A DNA stretch of 44,772 nucleotides from Zelonia costaricensis (GCA_030849075.1 JASAOO010003346.1:1-44772), one strand, 5' to 3'; counted from the first letter of the stretch, positions 1 to 9,316 are shown. Numbers and translations are program-made. The notes: generated from the letters alone by a model not told the origin.

Positions 1-567
1 CACGCCGAGGGCCGCCCCTAAACACAAAAAACAACAACCAAGAGGGTTCAACGAACCATGCACGCAGCGGCTACAGTAAACACGGAAGGGTAAGGGAGGG
101 AGAGGGGGAGAGGAGGCGGCGAGGAGGGGGTGGGTGGGTGCGACTTGAACCGGCAGGGGATTGGCGATGGGGCGCTAATGGCGTATGCACCCCGCGGCGG
201 ATGCGTGTGCACGAGCGCAAGAGCTTGAACGATCGGCTTACGCAGTGGACAGCACGACGCACACCTGTGAGTGCAGGTGTGCCCCCCACCCAAGCCGACG
301 CTGTCGCACCACCCCACACGTGCACGCACACAGGAGCGCACCTGGCTTCTGCGACGCAGCACTGAGAGGCCGCATCACCGGTGCGTTCGGTGGGGGTGGC
401 ATCGGCAGGGACGGCTCGGAGGCCCGTAAGGCATACACACAAAAAAAGAAGAAACTAAAGACGACGGCGCCCACGCAGAAAAAGGCAATGGGCGCGAAAC
501 TCCATCGGAGGACCGCCGGGGTGGGTGGAGGCTGCCAGACGTGCAGCGCTCCAGCGACGTTACGGCG
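1..567. other. Non-coding spacer, likely 3' UTR of the ZIP transporter gene
   Basis: This stretch lies downstream of the ZIP stop codon on the minus strand. It contains purine-rich tracts (about 87-130 and 440-485) that read as pyrimidine tracts on the transcribed strand. The open frames here are low-complexity translations with no recognisable motif. No RNA gene was seen. Confidence 0.6.
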
Positions 568-1584
568 TTACAGGTACTGCCCAATAGCCGCCATGATGGC
601 AATGCCGAGCCAAAACGCTGCCAACATGGCCAGCACAAAGCCGCGCGGCCGGTGCATCGCCGTGACGTGTGCCCGCGCGTCTGCGTAGAAGTCGGTCAGC
701 AGGAGCTGGAAGCCGAGATAGAGCAGGATGCCGGCGCACACGGAGTCGAGAATGCCCTGCGTGAGCAGGTACGAGCTGTTTTTGGTGTTGATGAGGTGCT
801 CGCTGATGCACATGATGCCCACCGCCGCCCCGAGCGGCGCGGAGAGCACGAAGACAGCAGCGAAGACGTACTCGGTGCGCGGCGTCATGGCCGCCTCGAC
901 GAGGCGAGAGCCGAGCGCGATGCCCTCGAAGAACTGGTGGAGGGCGAGTGCACACATGAGCGTGTACAGCTCAGCGTCAGGGCAGACGCCCACCGTCAGT
1001 CCCACAAAGAGACTGTGCAGCGAGACGCCGAACTCGAGTAACACGGCGGAGAGGATCTGTAGCCCACTCGTCTCCCCGTCACTGTCGATGGTCACCACAG
1101 GGTGGTGGTGGTGGTGGTGGTGGTGGGGGCCTCCCGCATCGGAGCCAGAGAGGAGGTGCTCGCTCTCCTCGCTCTCAACTCCAGTACTGGCGCCCGAGCC
1201 ACCCAACTCAAAGTACACGCGCACGCCCACCTCAAGCGAGTGCATCGCCGCGACGGCGCTCAGGCAGATGATGTAGGCGAGGGGGTTCGCCACGTTGCGG
1301 AGGGCCTCCGGCACGCACTCGCTTGTGAGTGATTCGTTGGCGGGCTGGAGCATGTGAATTAGCGCCACACCGAGCACCACGCCAGTCGCGGCGGCCTTGC
1401 CAATTGCATAGACGTAGTCCGGCACGCGAAGGGCCGCCGTGCGCCTGCCTAGAATGGGGAGAACGGTACCGAGCACGGAGCAGCCGAGCACGGCGAAGAG
1501 AGAAGCGATGTGCCACGGAACACTGTAGCTCTCGTTCTCCGGCGTGCTGCACAGCGCCGCCGTCACCGCGTCCTGACGGGTCAT
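568..1584 (-). CDS. ZIP-family zinc/iron transporter with polyhistidine loop
   Basis: This is a 338-residue polytopic membrane protein of the ZIP (SLC39) family, which moves zinc, iron or related divalent metals into the cytoplasm. About eight membrane segments are visible: roughly 26-45, 57-78, 100-120, 175-200, 207-226, 238-260, 277-297 and 316-335. The long loop between segments 3 and 4 holds eight consecutive histidines (154-161), a typical metal-sensing or buffering loop. Segment 4 carries the signature His190-Ser191, and segment 5 carries HQFFEG with His216 and Glu220, the expected metal-coordinating residues. The frame stays open upstream, but that part is low-complexity UTR translation. 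The ATG at 1584 gives the normal family length and sits just behind a strong splice-acceptor-like signal. Leishmania has several ZIP proteins (LIT1 for iron, ZIP3 for zinc); the short length suggests the ZIP3 type, but substrate cannot be read from sequence. Confidence 0.9.
   Translation of the reverse strand: MTRQDAVTAALCSTPENESYSVPWHIASLFAVLGCSVLGTVLPILGRRTAALRVPDYVYAIGKAAATGVVLGVALIHMLQPANESLTSECVPEALRNVANPLAYIICLSAVAAMHSLEVGVRVYFELGGSGASTGVESEESEHLLSGSDAGGPHHHHHHHHPVVTIDSDGETSGLQILSAVLLEFGVSLHSLFVGLTVGVCPDAELYTLMCALALHQFFEGIALGSRLVEAAMTPRTEYVFAAVFVLSAPLGAAVGIMCISEHLINTKNSSYLLTQGILDSVCAGILLYLGFQLLLTDFYADARAHVTAMHRPRGFVLAMLAAFWLGIAIMAAIGQYL
1101..1130 (-). repeat. Trinucleotide run encoding His154-His161
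   Basis: A near-perfect GTG/GGT triplet run on the plus strand encodes the eight-histidine loop of the ZIP transporter. Triplet runs of this kind tend to vary in length between strains without breaking the frame. Confidence 0.85.
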
Positions 1585-1586
1585 CG

Positions 1587-1628
1587 CTGAAGTCGATGGA
1601 TCAGTGTGGGAGGAGAGAAGAGGGAGGT
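1587..1628 (-). promoter_or_regulatory. Predicted spliced-leader acceptor for the ZIP gene
   Basis: On the minus strand a pyrimidine tract (about 1607-1628) is followed 18 bases later by the first AG, in CTTCAG at 1587-1588. The ATG at 1584 lies only two bases beyond, which would make the gene-encoded 5' UTR almost absent. An alternative acceptor further upstream is possible. Confidence 0.45.
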
Positions 1629-2030
1629 CGATAGGTGCCCGCCTATGGTGCTGGTCGACGAGTAAAAGGAAAGCGCCTGAGTGCCTTCCACTAACGACTT
1701 GGCACGATTCAGACACACACAGAGACACACAGACACAGGCACAAGAATGCGTGTATGCTTGTGGAACTTCGCTTCCGATCTGCAGCCCCGCCAACCTCCG
1801 CGGCGGACACAGCAGTTGTGCGTGAGGAAGGTGCCTGACTTGCCTGCAGCGATGAGAAGTGATGGACAGGAAGGGAGGGGGAGGGGGGCCACACCCACGG
1901 CAGCAAGGGTTGGCGACACAAGCAGAATAAAGTGGGGAGGGGTGGCAGCTGAGTACATGCCATGGGCGCAAGCTGCTTCATGTAGTCGAGCCTGAGGGAG
2001 GTTGCAACGTAAGGTCCCGCCTCTTCGTCT

Positions 2031-2046
2031 TGTGTGTGTGTGTGTG
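2031..2046. repeat. (TG)8 microsatellite
   Basis: Uninterrupted TG dinucleotide run. It reads as CA on the transcribed strand, about 450 bases upstream of the ZIP start. Confidence 0.95.
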
Positions 2047-2857
2047 ACCTCCCACAGCGAAACAAGCGAGCGAGTGTGCGGCGTCACGCCGAGTTCGCTT
2101 CCGTTTGGGCCTCCGGCGCGCCTGTGTCTTGCACTTCCACCACGCGAGGGACGCACTGGCAACGCGCAAAGCCGATCAATACGTCTCTGCGAACTCAATG
2201 TGCAGCAGCTCCGCTGTCGGTGGGAGGGTTGGAGGAGGGGAAGGGGGTGGGGCAAGGCGGTTCACTACTTTGCTTTGGCTTCTCTTGTCTTCATTTACTC
2301 ACCCCGCGGCACGTCGCACCCGGCGCCCTCGCCCCTCGCCCCCTCCCCTGCGTGGCCTTCGCGGCGCGGCGCGCTCCAGTGTCCACGGCGAGCCGAGCAG
2401 CATCGAGAGGAGGGAAGGAAGGGTGAGAGAGAGAACGGCAGCGTCCTCGCAGCTATCCCTCTTTACTTGGCGCCTTCGCCGCACAGCAGTGGCCCTGCAG
2501 GAGAAGCGTGGGGCAAGGAGGGAGCGGGAGGAGGTGCGAGACGGAGGCCTGAAGGGGGTGGTGCGTGCCAGCGCAACGCCGTCAAACTAGGGAAGAGCTT
2601 CCACAACAGGTATACACGGCCTGTGCGGGCACGTGCCCGACGCAGCACTGAGGTCGCGCACCGGCACCAAGTGCTGCGCCTCGCAGAATGACGGGCACGA
2701 AGTGAGCGAAGGCGCTGCGCGCACCTCACGCCGATTCCCTGCAAGCGTGGCGGCGCCCGTCCTTCCACTTACCACCCACCTTTCTCTCTTGCTCCCTCGT
2801 GTGCGGCGGTGGCGGCGGCGGCGGCGGGGACGCTCGGCCACGCCCGCTGCTGCCGCG

Positions 2858-3169
2858 CTACGGCAGCTTCACAATGAAGATGACAGACTCGCCGCGGAGA
2901 AAAAGGTTGCCGATGGTGCGCTGCTTCTGCTCCGAGCCGTGGCTCTCCGTTATCTCCTGCACGTCCTTGAGCACGAGGTTAAAGTGCTTGTCGAAGGCGA
3001 TGACGTGGGCCAGCAGCGCTTTGCTGTTGCGGCACTGAATGAAGACGCGCTTCTTGTCTTTCATGGCGGAGTCGATGAGGCTGAAGGGGCCATCCGTGAC
3101 GGAGGTGCGCAGCAGCTCCTTCGTCTTGGTCTCCGTCCGCGGCACCTTCTTGGGCTGCTCCGACTCCAT
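2858..3169 (-). CDS. SmD2: Small nuclear ribonucleoprotein SmD2
   Basis: This 103-residue protein is the Sm core subunit D2. It forms part of the heptameric ring on spliceosomal snRNAs, which in trypanosomatids serves mainly spliced-leader trans-splicing. Sm motif 1 is clear: GPFSLIDSAMKDKKRVFIQCRN, then a segment ending HVIAFDKHFNLVLKDV (residues about 27-69). Sm motif 2 appears as TIGNLFLRGESVIFIVKL at the C-terminus. The GPxSLIDxAM lead-in and the FLRGESVI signature identify D2 rather than another Sm protein. The N-terminal part is short and charged, and total length is close to the usual 100-120 residues. The chosen ATG at 3169 starts MESEQPKK; the longer open frame upstream lacks homology. 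Confidence 0.93.
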   Translation of the reverse strand: MESEQPKKVPRTETKTKELLRTSVTDGPFSLIDSAMKDKKRVFIQCRNSKALLAHVIAFDKHFNLVLKDVQEITESHGSEQKQRTIGNLFLRGESVIFIVKLP

Positions 3170-3276
3170 GGGAGGCAATTCTATTCTTAGAGTGGCGGTG
3201 ACGGTGTTGGGATAGGGGCGTGTAGCTGGCAGCCGACTCGGTGTGCGTCTCTGTGTGTGCGGATTGCAGATTTGTA

Positions 3277-3292
3277 CTATGGAGAAAAGTCC
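3277..3292 (-). promoter_or_regulatory. Predicted spliced-leader acceptor for SmD2
   Basis: The minus strand reads CTTTTCTCCATAG here, with the AG at 3277-3278. This would give a 5' UTR of about 107 bases. Other AGs closer to the ATG are possible. Confidence 0.45.
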
Positions 3293-3746
3293 AACGCGGT
3301 GTGTGGTGAGGAGGGGTTGGGGGTGGGCCTCAAGACGTGGGCGAGTGCAACTAAGGTAGAAGCGCACGGGTGCAGCTGCGTTGTGCTTGCCGTGGTGGCG
3401 AAAGATGTTTGCAGCGAGGAGTGTGGAGAGACAAGGTGGAAGAGACGGCGACCGTGACGTTGGCACGACAAGAGAGACTCTTGCCGCAGTCCGGGACGGC
3501 AGGACGTCCCTCTCCGTCCCCTGACGTGCAGCGTGTGCACGGCGCTCTTTTGGCGGCAGCACTCCGGTGCAGTCTTTCAGCGCTCTCGAGCCCTGCAGCG
3601 GGTCTTCTCCTCAATGACAGAGCAGGACGAGAGTAGTTTGTGGAGTCTACGATGCAGCCGAGACGCGGGCGTTGTAAGCGACCGTGTCGGGTGCAGGGAA
3701 ACGCCTGCGGAGGGGAGGAGGCGGGGAGGGAGGGAGACGCCGCGGC

Positions 3747-3761
3747 GGGGGGGGGGGGGGG
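3747..3761. repeat. G15 homopolymer (C15 in the transcript)
   Basis: Uninterrupted G run within a purine-rich tract. Run length is prone to sequencing error and to variation. Confidence 0.9.
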
Positions 3762-4095
3762 ACGTGAGACACCGCAGACGCTGGAGCGGTGCAACGCCCG
3801 CGACGTTCGCCTTGAATACTCTCGGTGCTGCCCGCCATCTGAGCACCTGCGGGCGCCGCTCTAAGGTGAAGCGTGATGACAGAAAAACCGCCATAAAGCA
3901 AACAAACAAATGGCCCGACGTGCGAGGCCCAGACGTGGTCAACGCGCTGTGACGGCACAGCAGCTTCACGACGGCAACCCGGCGCGTCATACACGCAGGG
4001 GGAGATATGGCACTGCCGTACGCGCGGCAGAGGTGGAGTGGGACGGTGCGCCGAGGAAAGGGTGCGCGAGCTCTGGTCGCGCGCCCCCCACCCCT

Positions 4096-5970
4096 TTACT
4101 GCTCAGATGGTACCACGTACTGGTACGTTTCACCGGTGTTGGGGTCGACGTACAAATTGCCCGCCGCCGCAGCAGCATCCGCGGCGTCATAGCCTTCTGC
4201 GCCGGTGCCGTTGTCAGCGTTCTCAGCCGCGTCCCCCTCACCAGCGGCGGCTGCGTACGCGTACGTCTCTCCAGTCTCTGGGTCCACGTACTGGTACGCT
4301 TCGCCCATGTTGGGGTCCACGTACTGGCTCCCGTCGGCGGCCGCAGCACTTGGATCCATGTACTGGTAGGTCTCTCCGGTGGTCGGGTCGACGTAGGTCT
4401 GGTAGCCGTCCGCACCGGCGGCGGTCTCCTCGGTCACGTATTGGTACGTCTCACCCGTGTTGGGGTCCACATACGTCTGGTAGTCCTGGCCATCCGCCGC
4501 TACCGCGGCGGCAGCGTCCTCGGTCGGCTGCTGCTCCTGTTGCTGCGCCGCGTCACCGCCCTGCGGCTGCTCGTCCGCCTGTGTCTCGTCCACAATGTAC
4601 TGGTAGGTCTCGCCGGTGTTGGGGTCGACGTACGTCTGGTACGTCGGCGCACCACCCGCGTTGGCAGCCGCGTATGCCTGCGTGGTGGTGTCTGCGCCGC
4701 CGCCGCCGCCGCGGCCCGTGCTCGCCTCCGCCGTCTCGTAGCCGGCCGCGTTGGCGTCGTAGTAGTTTCCGTGTTCGTCCATCACCCACCGCGCGGTGGC
4801 CGCGCCAGCCCCGTTGGCAGACGTGTCGACGCCCGGCGGCGGCGGCCCTGCCGCACCGCCCTGCTGCGCGTCTGCCGGATTCATGTAGCCCTGCATGATG
4901 CGCGTTTCGTCCGCGACAACGCGGGCCCGCTCCTGCTTCTTTGCGCGGTGCCGCCCGCGGTACCACACGTACCGGAAAAGGATGGCGCCGAGCGGCAGAA
5001 TGGCGATAAGGGCGAATGCCCAGTAGCCGGCGCTGGCCTCGCACACGTACGTCACCCGCGTCGTGGACGAGTACGTGCGGTTGTTCTCCGCCTGGGAGAA
5101 GAGCGTGGCGTGCATGTCGCGGTACCGCAGCACCACCGACTGTGCCGTCACTCCGGCGCTGGTGCTGCCCACGGCGGTGCCCAACACCTGCGACGTGCCG
5201 GTGTAGCCAGCGCGGACGTCGGCCACGTACGAGAGAACCGCCTCGAGGGCGAGCGGCTGCGACGTGATGTTCACTATGGTGTAGAGCTGCGTCCCCGAGG
5301 GCGCCGTGACGGCGACGCTGCTGCTGCACGTCGACGTCGGCGCGGGGCCGCACAGGTACGTCGTGAAGTACGAGCTCACGCTGGTCGACGGCGACAGGAT
5401 GTACGCCGTCGTCACGGCCGTCTCATCTGTGGCGCAGCTCGGCAGGTACGCGTACGTCAGCGGCGCGCGACACGGCGCAACGTACACGCCAGCAGAGAAG
5501 GTGAGGCTCGTGAGGGACGTCCCCAGCGCCGTAGCACACGCCGTCGTCAGCGCCGTCAAGAGAGCGGTGACGGTGGTGCCGCTGCTGTCGACCCAGTTCG
5601 ACAGGATCGTGTATGTCGCGTTGCCGTTGGCGGCGGTCAGTGTGTTGACGCTAACTTGCAGGCCGAGCTGGGTCTCAGAGACGCGCATGAGGAATGCGTT
5701 GCAGCTGCTGATGCCGGAGGGGAGGTCGCCGCAAACGGTGCTGTTCACCGCTGACGTGACGCCGGCGAGTGCTTCGGATGTGGAGGGCCAGTTTGAGCCG
5801 GTGCCGGCCCCGTTGAGCGTCAGGTTCACGACGTGCGAGGTCAGCGCCGTACCGCCCGAAGCTGCGTGTACCCGCACAACTGCGCCGACGGCACACAACA
5901 CCGTGAAAGTGGAAACAAGCAGGGCTGCGACCCGCCCAGCCTCCCTGCAGCGATCTCGTAAAGATGCCAT
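4096..5970 (-). CDS. Type I-like membrane protein with YVDPNTGETYQY cytoplasmic repeats
   Basis: I do not recognise this 624-residue protein by name. A hydrophobic signal sequence lies near residues 14-38. It is followed by a Ser/Thr/Ala-rich, cysteine-containing ectodomain to about 312, with several N-glycosylation sequons. One membrane helix follows (about 313-336, GYWAFALIAILPLGAILF) and is closed by a basic stop-transfer stretch RGRHRAKKQERAR. The cytoplasmic tail of about 290 residues is acidic and Ala/Gln/Gly-rich, and carries five to six copies of the motif YVDPNTGETYQY. The last copy is almost at the C-terminus. The ATG at 5970 was chosen because it starts the signal sequence directly and sits 81 bases behind a strong acceptor; the frame upstream uses a non-ATG codon. 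Likely location is the cell surface, flagellar pocket or flagellar membrane, but that is inference. Confidence 0.8.
   Translation of the reverse strand: MASLRDRCREAGRVAALLVSTFTVLCAVGAVVRVHAASGGTALTSHVVNLTLNGAGTGSNWPSTSEALAGVTSAVNSTVCGDLPSGISSCNAFLMRVSETQLGLQVSVNTLTAANGNATYTILSNWVDSSGTTVTALLTALTTACATALGTSLTSLTFSAGVYVAPCRAPLTYAYLPSCATDETAVTTAYILSPSTSVSSYFTTYLCGPAPTSTCSSSVAVTAPSGTQLYTIVNITSQPLALEAVLSYVADVRAGYTGTSQVLGTAVGSTSAGVTAQSVVLRYRDMHATLFSQAENNRTYSSTTRVTYVCEASAGYWAFALIAILPLGAILFRYVWYRGRHRAKKQERARVVADETRIMQGYMNPADAQQGGAAGPPPPGVDTSANGAGAATARWVMDEHGNYYDANAAGYETAEASTGRGGGGGADTTTQAYAAANAGGAPTYQTYVDPNTGETYQYIVDETQADEQPQGGDAAQQQEQQPTEDAAAAVAADGQDYQTYVDPNTGETYQYVTEETAAGADGYQTYVDPTTGETYQYMDPSAAAADGSQYVDPNMGEAYQYVDPETGETYAYAAAAGEGDAAENADNGTGAEGYDAADAAAAAGNLYVDPNTGETYQYVVPSEQ
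4100..4645 (-). repeat. Coding repeats for the YVDPNTGETYQY motif
   Basis: Copies of the 12-13 residue motif occur near 4105-4145, 4264-4330 (two adjacent variants), 4357-4400, 4435-4480 and 4596-4640. Aromatic residues, the DP pair and GE are conserved while linkers vary in length and sequence. The motif, not the spacing, therefore appears to be under selection. Confidence 0.85.
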
Positions 5971-6051
5971 TGCTGCGTGCGCCACACAGGAACTCACACG
6001 CAAAGAAAGGCCACGGAAGCACCAGCAACGAAAACACAAGAGAGCGCAGAT

Positions 6052-6076
6052 CTAAAGAGAAGAAACGGGGGGGGGG
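6052..6076 (-). promoter_or_regulatory. Predicted spliced-leader acceptor for the YVDP-repeat membrane protein
   Basis: The minus strand shows a C-run followed by GTTTCTTCTCTTTAG, with the AG at 6052-6053. This is a textbook polypyrimidine-AG arrangement. The resulting 5' UTR would be 81 bases. Confidence 0.65.
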
Positions 6077-6588
6077 GCGGATACCGGGTGAAGAAGCGGT
6101 CCGACAGTACGCAGGGGAGAGCGCGACACGCACCCTTGCGATGAAGCTGCAGAGAAAAGGGGAGGGGGAGAGAGGGAGCGAGGGAGAGAGAACGTGAAGG
6201 TGGGGGGGGGTCAGAGACAGGAGGACGGCAGGAGGTGCACGAATGCACGGCACGGGTCGATGTCGGAACAGGGCAAGAGCGCACCCCCAAAGGCGGGGAT
6301 TTCCGTCAACAGAGCCACAAGTGCACGGCGACGTGCCGCCTGGAGCACGCCCGCACGGGTGCGCTGTGGAGGGCGTTACCAGAGCCGTCTTGACGCTCCG
6401 CATAGGCACTGCGGCGCTCTTAAGGCGATCTCAAGTCCATGCACGGGGTGGCACCGATACAGGGCGCTCGACTGCGGGCCGACGGGTCACCCTTTTCCGC
6501 TCCCGTTTTCATCTGCGGTGCCATCCCGGCTTCTTTTGTTGAAGATGAGGTGTACAGAGGGTTTGGGGTCCAGAAGTTCCACGTCGCG

Positions 6589-6610
6589 CACACATACACA
6601 CACACACACA
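6589..6610. repeat. (CA)n microsatellite
   Basis: CA repeat with one interruption. It reads as UG in the minus-strand transcript and lies about 290 bases past the coiled-coil gene's stop. Confidence 0.9.
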
Positions 6611-6896
6611 TGTGCGGACTGAGTCGCACACGCAAAACACGGGAGCCAAGACTCGTGGAGGAAGAAACAAAAAAGGGTCCAGACACGGCAAGCACCTGAA
6701 CGTGCTGGGCAAGGTGCAGCGGCATGAAGGACGGCTCACATACATCAATCCTGGGGGCGGGGTGGGGGTGGCGTGGGCGCCTTTTTTCTTCTTCACTGGG
6801 CCGTCCGTACGTGCCCGCCCCACCCCGCACCCCGACCCCCGCCCATTTCTTCGTGTTTTGGATGCGTGGGGTCTCCACAGCTGACGTGGCACTGCA

Positions 6897-8543
6897 CTAC
6901 CGGCTCGGCACCCGCTCGTACGGGAGGGGAGGCAGCGAGGCAACCTGGCGACGCGTCAACTGCTGCGAGACGAACGCGGCGTACGGCGCCTGCGGGGTCG
7001 TCATGCCAATCACAACGACGCCGCCGTCTGCACTCCCCGCCGGCGGTGCGCTGACCAGGGGCGTGTCGAGCCGGGGGGCCGCGGCGACGGCGCCGTGCCC
7101 GCGTGCCGGCTCCTTGGGCCCGACCCCAGCCCCCGAGACGCCGTACAAGCCGCCGTTTGCTGTGCCGCCGATGACGCGGTACAGCTGCTGCGGCGGGAGT
7201 GCTGAGGAGGACATCGATTGCGGGCTCTCGTGCTTGAGCGGGGCCGGTAGCGGCACGGTGGACGTGAAGCTGCTCATAGCGCCCGGCAGCACATCCCCCA
7301 GCAGGGTGCCGCTCATCACTGCCGTTGCTTGGGCCCGCCGCGCCGATTGCGTCGACTGTGCCGAGTCACCACGCTGCGCTGCCGTGGCGGCGCCGCTGAT
7401 GGACGGCCGCGACTGCGCCGCCATGCAAGAGCGCAGCAGCGCACGGAACTCGGCCCGCTCTGCCTCGGCGTAGGCGCAGCGCTCCTCCAACTCCGTGCAG
7501 CGCGCGATGAGTCGCTCCTCAAGCTCGGTGAGGGCGGCGTTGTCGGCCTTCGCCGGAAGCATCAGCGAGTCCGCCTTGGTGCGCATCAGCGACGTGAACT
7601 CGTCGCGCCTGACGACGCGGTCGTCGAACTCCTTCAGGCGCTTGCGCAACGCTTCCACCGCCTCCTGCAGCTCAATGGTGCTGACGCCGGAGGAGGTGCC
7701 GGTCAGCATGGCGGCCGCTGATCCGCCACTCTGCAGGCGGTCCTCGAGGTGCGCCACGGCGTCGTGAAAGTCCTTGGACTGCTGGTCGACCACGGCACTG
7801 ACCCGCTCCGTCAGGTCGCGCAAGAGGATCTGGCGAAAGGAGAGCAGCAGCGGCGAGCGGGCCACCACCGCCTCGGTCGACTGCCCGTCCATCGAGAGCG
7901 CCATCGGGACGTGGACGGCGGCGGCGGACGGGCCGACGCTGGCGGCAGGTGCGGTGCTGACGGCGCCGGTGGCGAGCGTCGCATCCGGCATGCCCAGCCA
8001 AGCCGTGATACTCCGCAGCAGTGCCGACTGCTGGGCCGTCTGCTGCCGCAGCTGCTCCACCTCGTGCTGCAGCCCCGTATTGCCGCTGGAGTGCGTGGAG
8101 ACAGCCGCCGTGGCGGAGTCGAGAGAGCCACGCAGGGCCTCGTTCTCGGCCAGCAGGCGCCGCGCCACCGCCACCATGCCAAGCAGACTCTCCGTGTCGC
8201 TGCCGCCAGTGCCGGCATCCACAAGGCGGCCCACCGGGCCGGCGGCAAGCGAGTCGGCCTCGCCATGCGCCTCGCCACGGCCGCCGGACAGCGCCGACCG
8301 CATCTCGCGGTTGTGGTATGATAGCAGGAAGCGCTGGATCGCGTCAACGTCGGCCGCCATGGACTGCACGTTTGTCGAGCATGCCGTCACCTGCGCACGC
8401 ACCCCCTTGAGGTCCGCCTGCCACTGCTCCCCAATCGCGCTCAGCCGCCCCTCGAGCACGGACGTGTCGACGCGGATGAGAGCCTCGGGGCTGCCCGCCA
8501 CGCCGGCGGCGGAGGTGATGCTACGAGATAGCGACATGTGCAT
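6897..8543 (-). CDS. Coiled-coil protein, function unknown
   Basis: I do not recognise this 548-residue protein by name. Heptad-like helical segments occur around residues 156-171 (LQHEVEQLRQQTAQQ), 245-285, 290-311 (ELQEAVEALRKRLKEFDDRV) and 336-363 (ELEERLIARCTELEERCAYA). Between the last two is a KAD-rich stretch of a kind often seen in axonemal or cytoskeletal coiled-coil proteins. The C-terminal third is low-complexity, rich in Ala, Gly, Pro and Ser. There is no signal peptide or membrane helix. The first ATG is at 8543; a second at 8537 would give a protein two residues shorter. A cytoskeletal or flagellar role is plausible but is inference from composition only. Confidence 0.75.
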   Translation of the reverse strand: MHMSLSRSITSAAGVAGSPEALIRVDTSVLEGRLSAIGEQWQADLKGVRAQVTACSTNVQSMAADVDAIQRFLLSYHNREMRSALSGGRGEAHGEADSLAAGPVGRLVDAGTGGSDTESLLGMVAVARRLLAENEALRGSLDSATAAVSTHSSGNTGLQHEVEQLRQQTAQQSALLRSITAWLGMPDATLATGAVSTAPAASVGPSAAAVHVPMALSMDGQSTEAVVARSPLLLSFRQILLRDLTERVSAVVDQQSKDFHDAVAHLEDRLQSGGSAAAMLTGTSSGVSTIELQEAVEALRKRLKEFDDRVVRRDEFTSLMRTKADSLMLPAKADNAALTELEERLIARCTELEERCAYAEAERAEFRALLRSCMAAQSRPSISGAATAAQRGDSAQSTQSARRAQATAVMSGTLLGDVLPGAMSSFTSTVPLPAPLKHESPQSMSSSALPPQQLYRVIGGTANGGLYGVSGAGVGPKEPARGHGAVAAAPRLDTPLVSAPPAGSADGGVVVIGMTTPQAPYAAFVSQQLTRRQVASLPPLPYERVPSR

Positions 8544-8636
8544 AGCGCTGAAGGCGGCTAGCGACGGTGCCACAGACCCACACACTCACAAATGACAGGC
8601 GACCCGGCTCCGCGGTGGCCAGGTCGTCGAGCTGGA

Positions 8637-8656
8637 CTGGAGAGGATAAGGAGACG
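8637..8656 (-). promoter_or_regulatory. Predicted spliced-leader acceptor for the coiled-coil gene
   Basis: The minus strand reads GTCTCCTTATCCTCTCCAG, with the AG at 8637-8638. This places the ATG about 93 bases downstream. Confidence 0.55.
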
Positions 8657-9316
8657 GTAGGGAGCACCTTCCTCTACAAACACCAGCAGGGATTATCACA
8701 AGTTCAAAAAAGGCGGAGGTGGAAGCAGCGTCAAGCGACTGAGGCGAGGTGCGTGGGCGGGCTGCATCGCACACCCCAGCGGAGCAGATTACCACTTCCG
8801 GCTCTGCGAGGTGGTGAGGAACAGCATACCCTGACGGAGACACACGTAGACGACGCGGTCGCCGACAGATCGTGCACTGCACAAGCGGTCTGTTTTCTGT
8901 TGCTTTCCGGTGAGATGGGCCGTGCAAAACGGCTGCCACCCGCCGCCCCGTAGAGGTGGTGTGAAGAGGAGGTGCGGCACGCATCAACACGACTGCGGAT
9001 TGCGCACGCAGCTCTGGAGATGTCGCCGCCAGGGGAGCGCATTTTTGCGTTTCGCTTTTTTTTTTGGTTTTCAGAGGCGTCGGGTGGCGTGTGGGGCTGC
9101 GGCGCGCACCCACATGCGAAGCGTTATCTTACCGCCAGCGGTCGTCAAGCGACGGGGAGTGGCCGGAGTGCACAGCGGAATGCGGCATCGCGAGCGCCGT
9201 CAGCGCGCTTTGTGTCCGCTCAACTCCGGCTCCGCGCATGCTGGGGACCGTGTCTGTGAAGGGGTAGGGCAAAGAAGAGAGAACACACCAAAACACTCGC
9301 GACACGTGGTGAGCCG

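Larger units (their letters stand above)
1585..2857. other. Intergenic region between SmD2 and the ZIP gene
   Basis: It holds the 3' UTR of SmD2 and the 5' region of the ZIP gene. Visible elements are a CA-rich tract at about 1711-1741, a (TG)8 run at 2031-2046 and several purine tracts (about 1866-1890, 2224-2250, 2400-2440). Many overlapping frames are open on both strands, but all translate to low-complexity Arg/Pro/Ser/His-rich sequence with no family resemblance. Confidence 0.6.
3170..4095. other. Intergenic region between the YVDP-repeat membrane protein and SmD2
   Basis: It contains the 3' UTR of the membrane-protein gene and the 5' region of SmD2. A run of 15 G occurs at 3747-3761 (C on the transcript). 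No motif-bearing open frame or RNA gene was recognised. Confidence 0.6.
5971..6896. other. Intergenic region between the coiled-coil gene and the YVDP-repeat gene
   Basis: It holds the coiled-coil gene's 3' UTR and the next gene's 5' UTR. Elements seen are G-runs at 6067-6076 and 6203-6210, long purine tracts at 6155-6192, and a CA microsatellite at 6589-6610. No further gene was recognised. Confidence 0.6.

Noticed and set aside
131..146. Short TTGAACC-like string suggesting a tRNA T-arm
   Set aside because: No matching acceptor stem or anticodon arm was found around it.
1585..1971. N-terminal extension of the ZIP transporter
   Set aside because: The extra 129 residues are low-complexity His/Ser/Pro sequence across microsatellites, and the predicted splice acceptor lies inside it.
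4100..4645. YVDPNTGETYQY copies as WW domains
   Set aside because: The two signature tryptophans and the terminal proline are missing and the repeats are too short.
3910..5754. Open frame of 614 codons on the plus strand opposite the YVDP-repeat gene
   Set aside because: It is antisense to a gene with signal peptide, membrane helix and repeats, and its translation is Arg/Val-rich with no motif. High GC at third codon positions leaves antisense frames open by composition.
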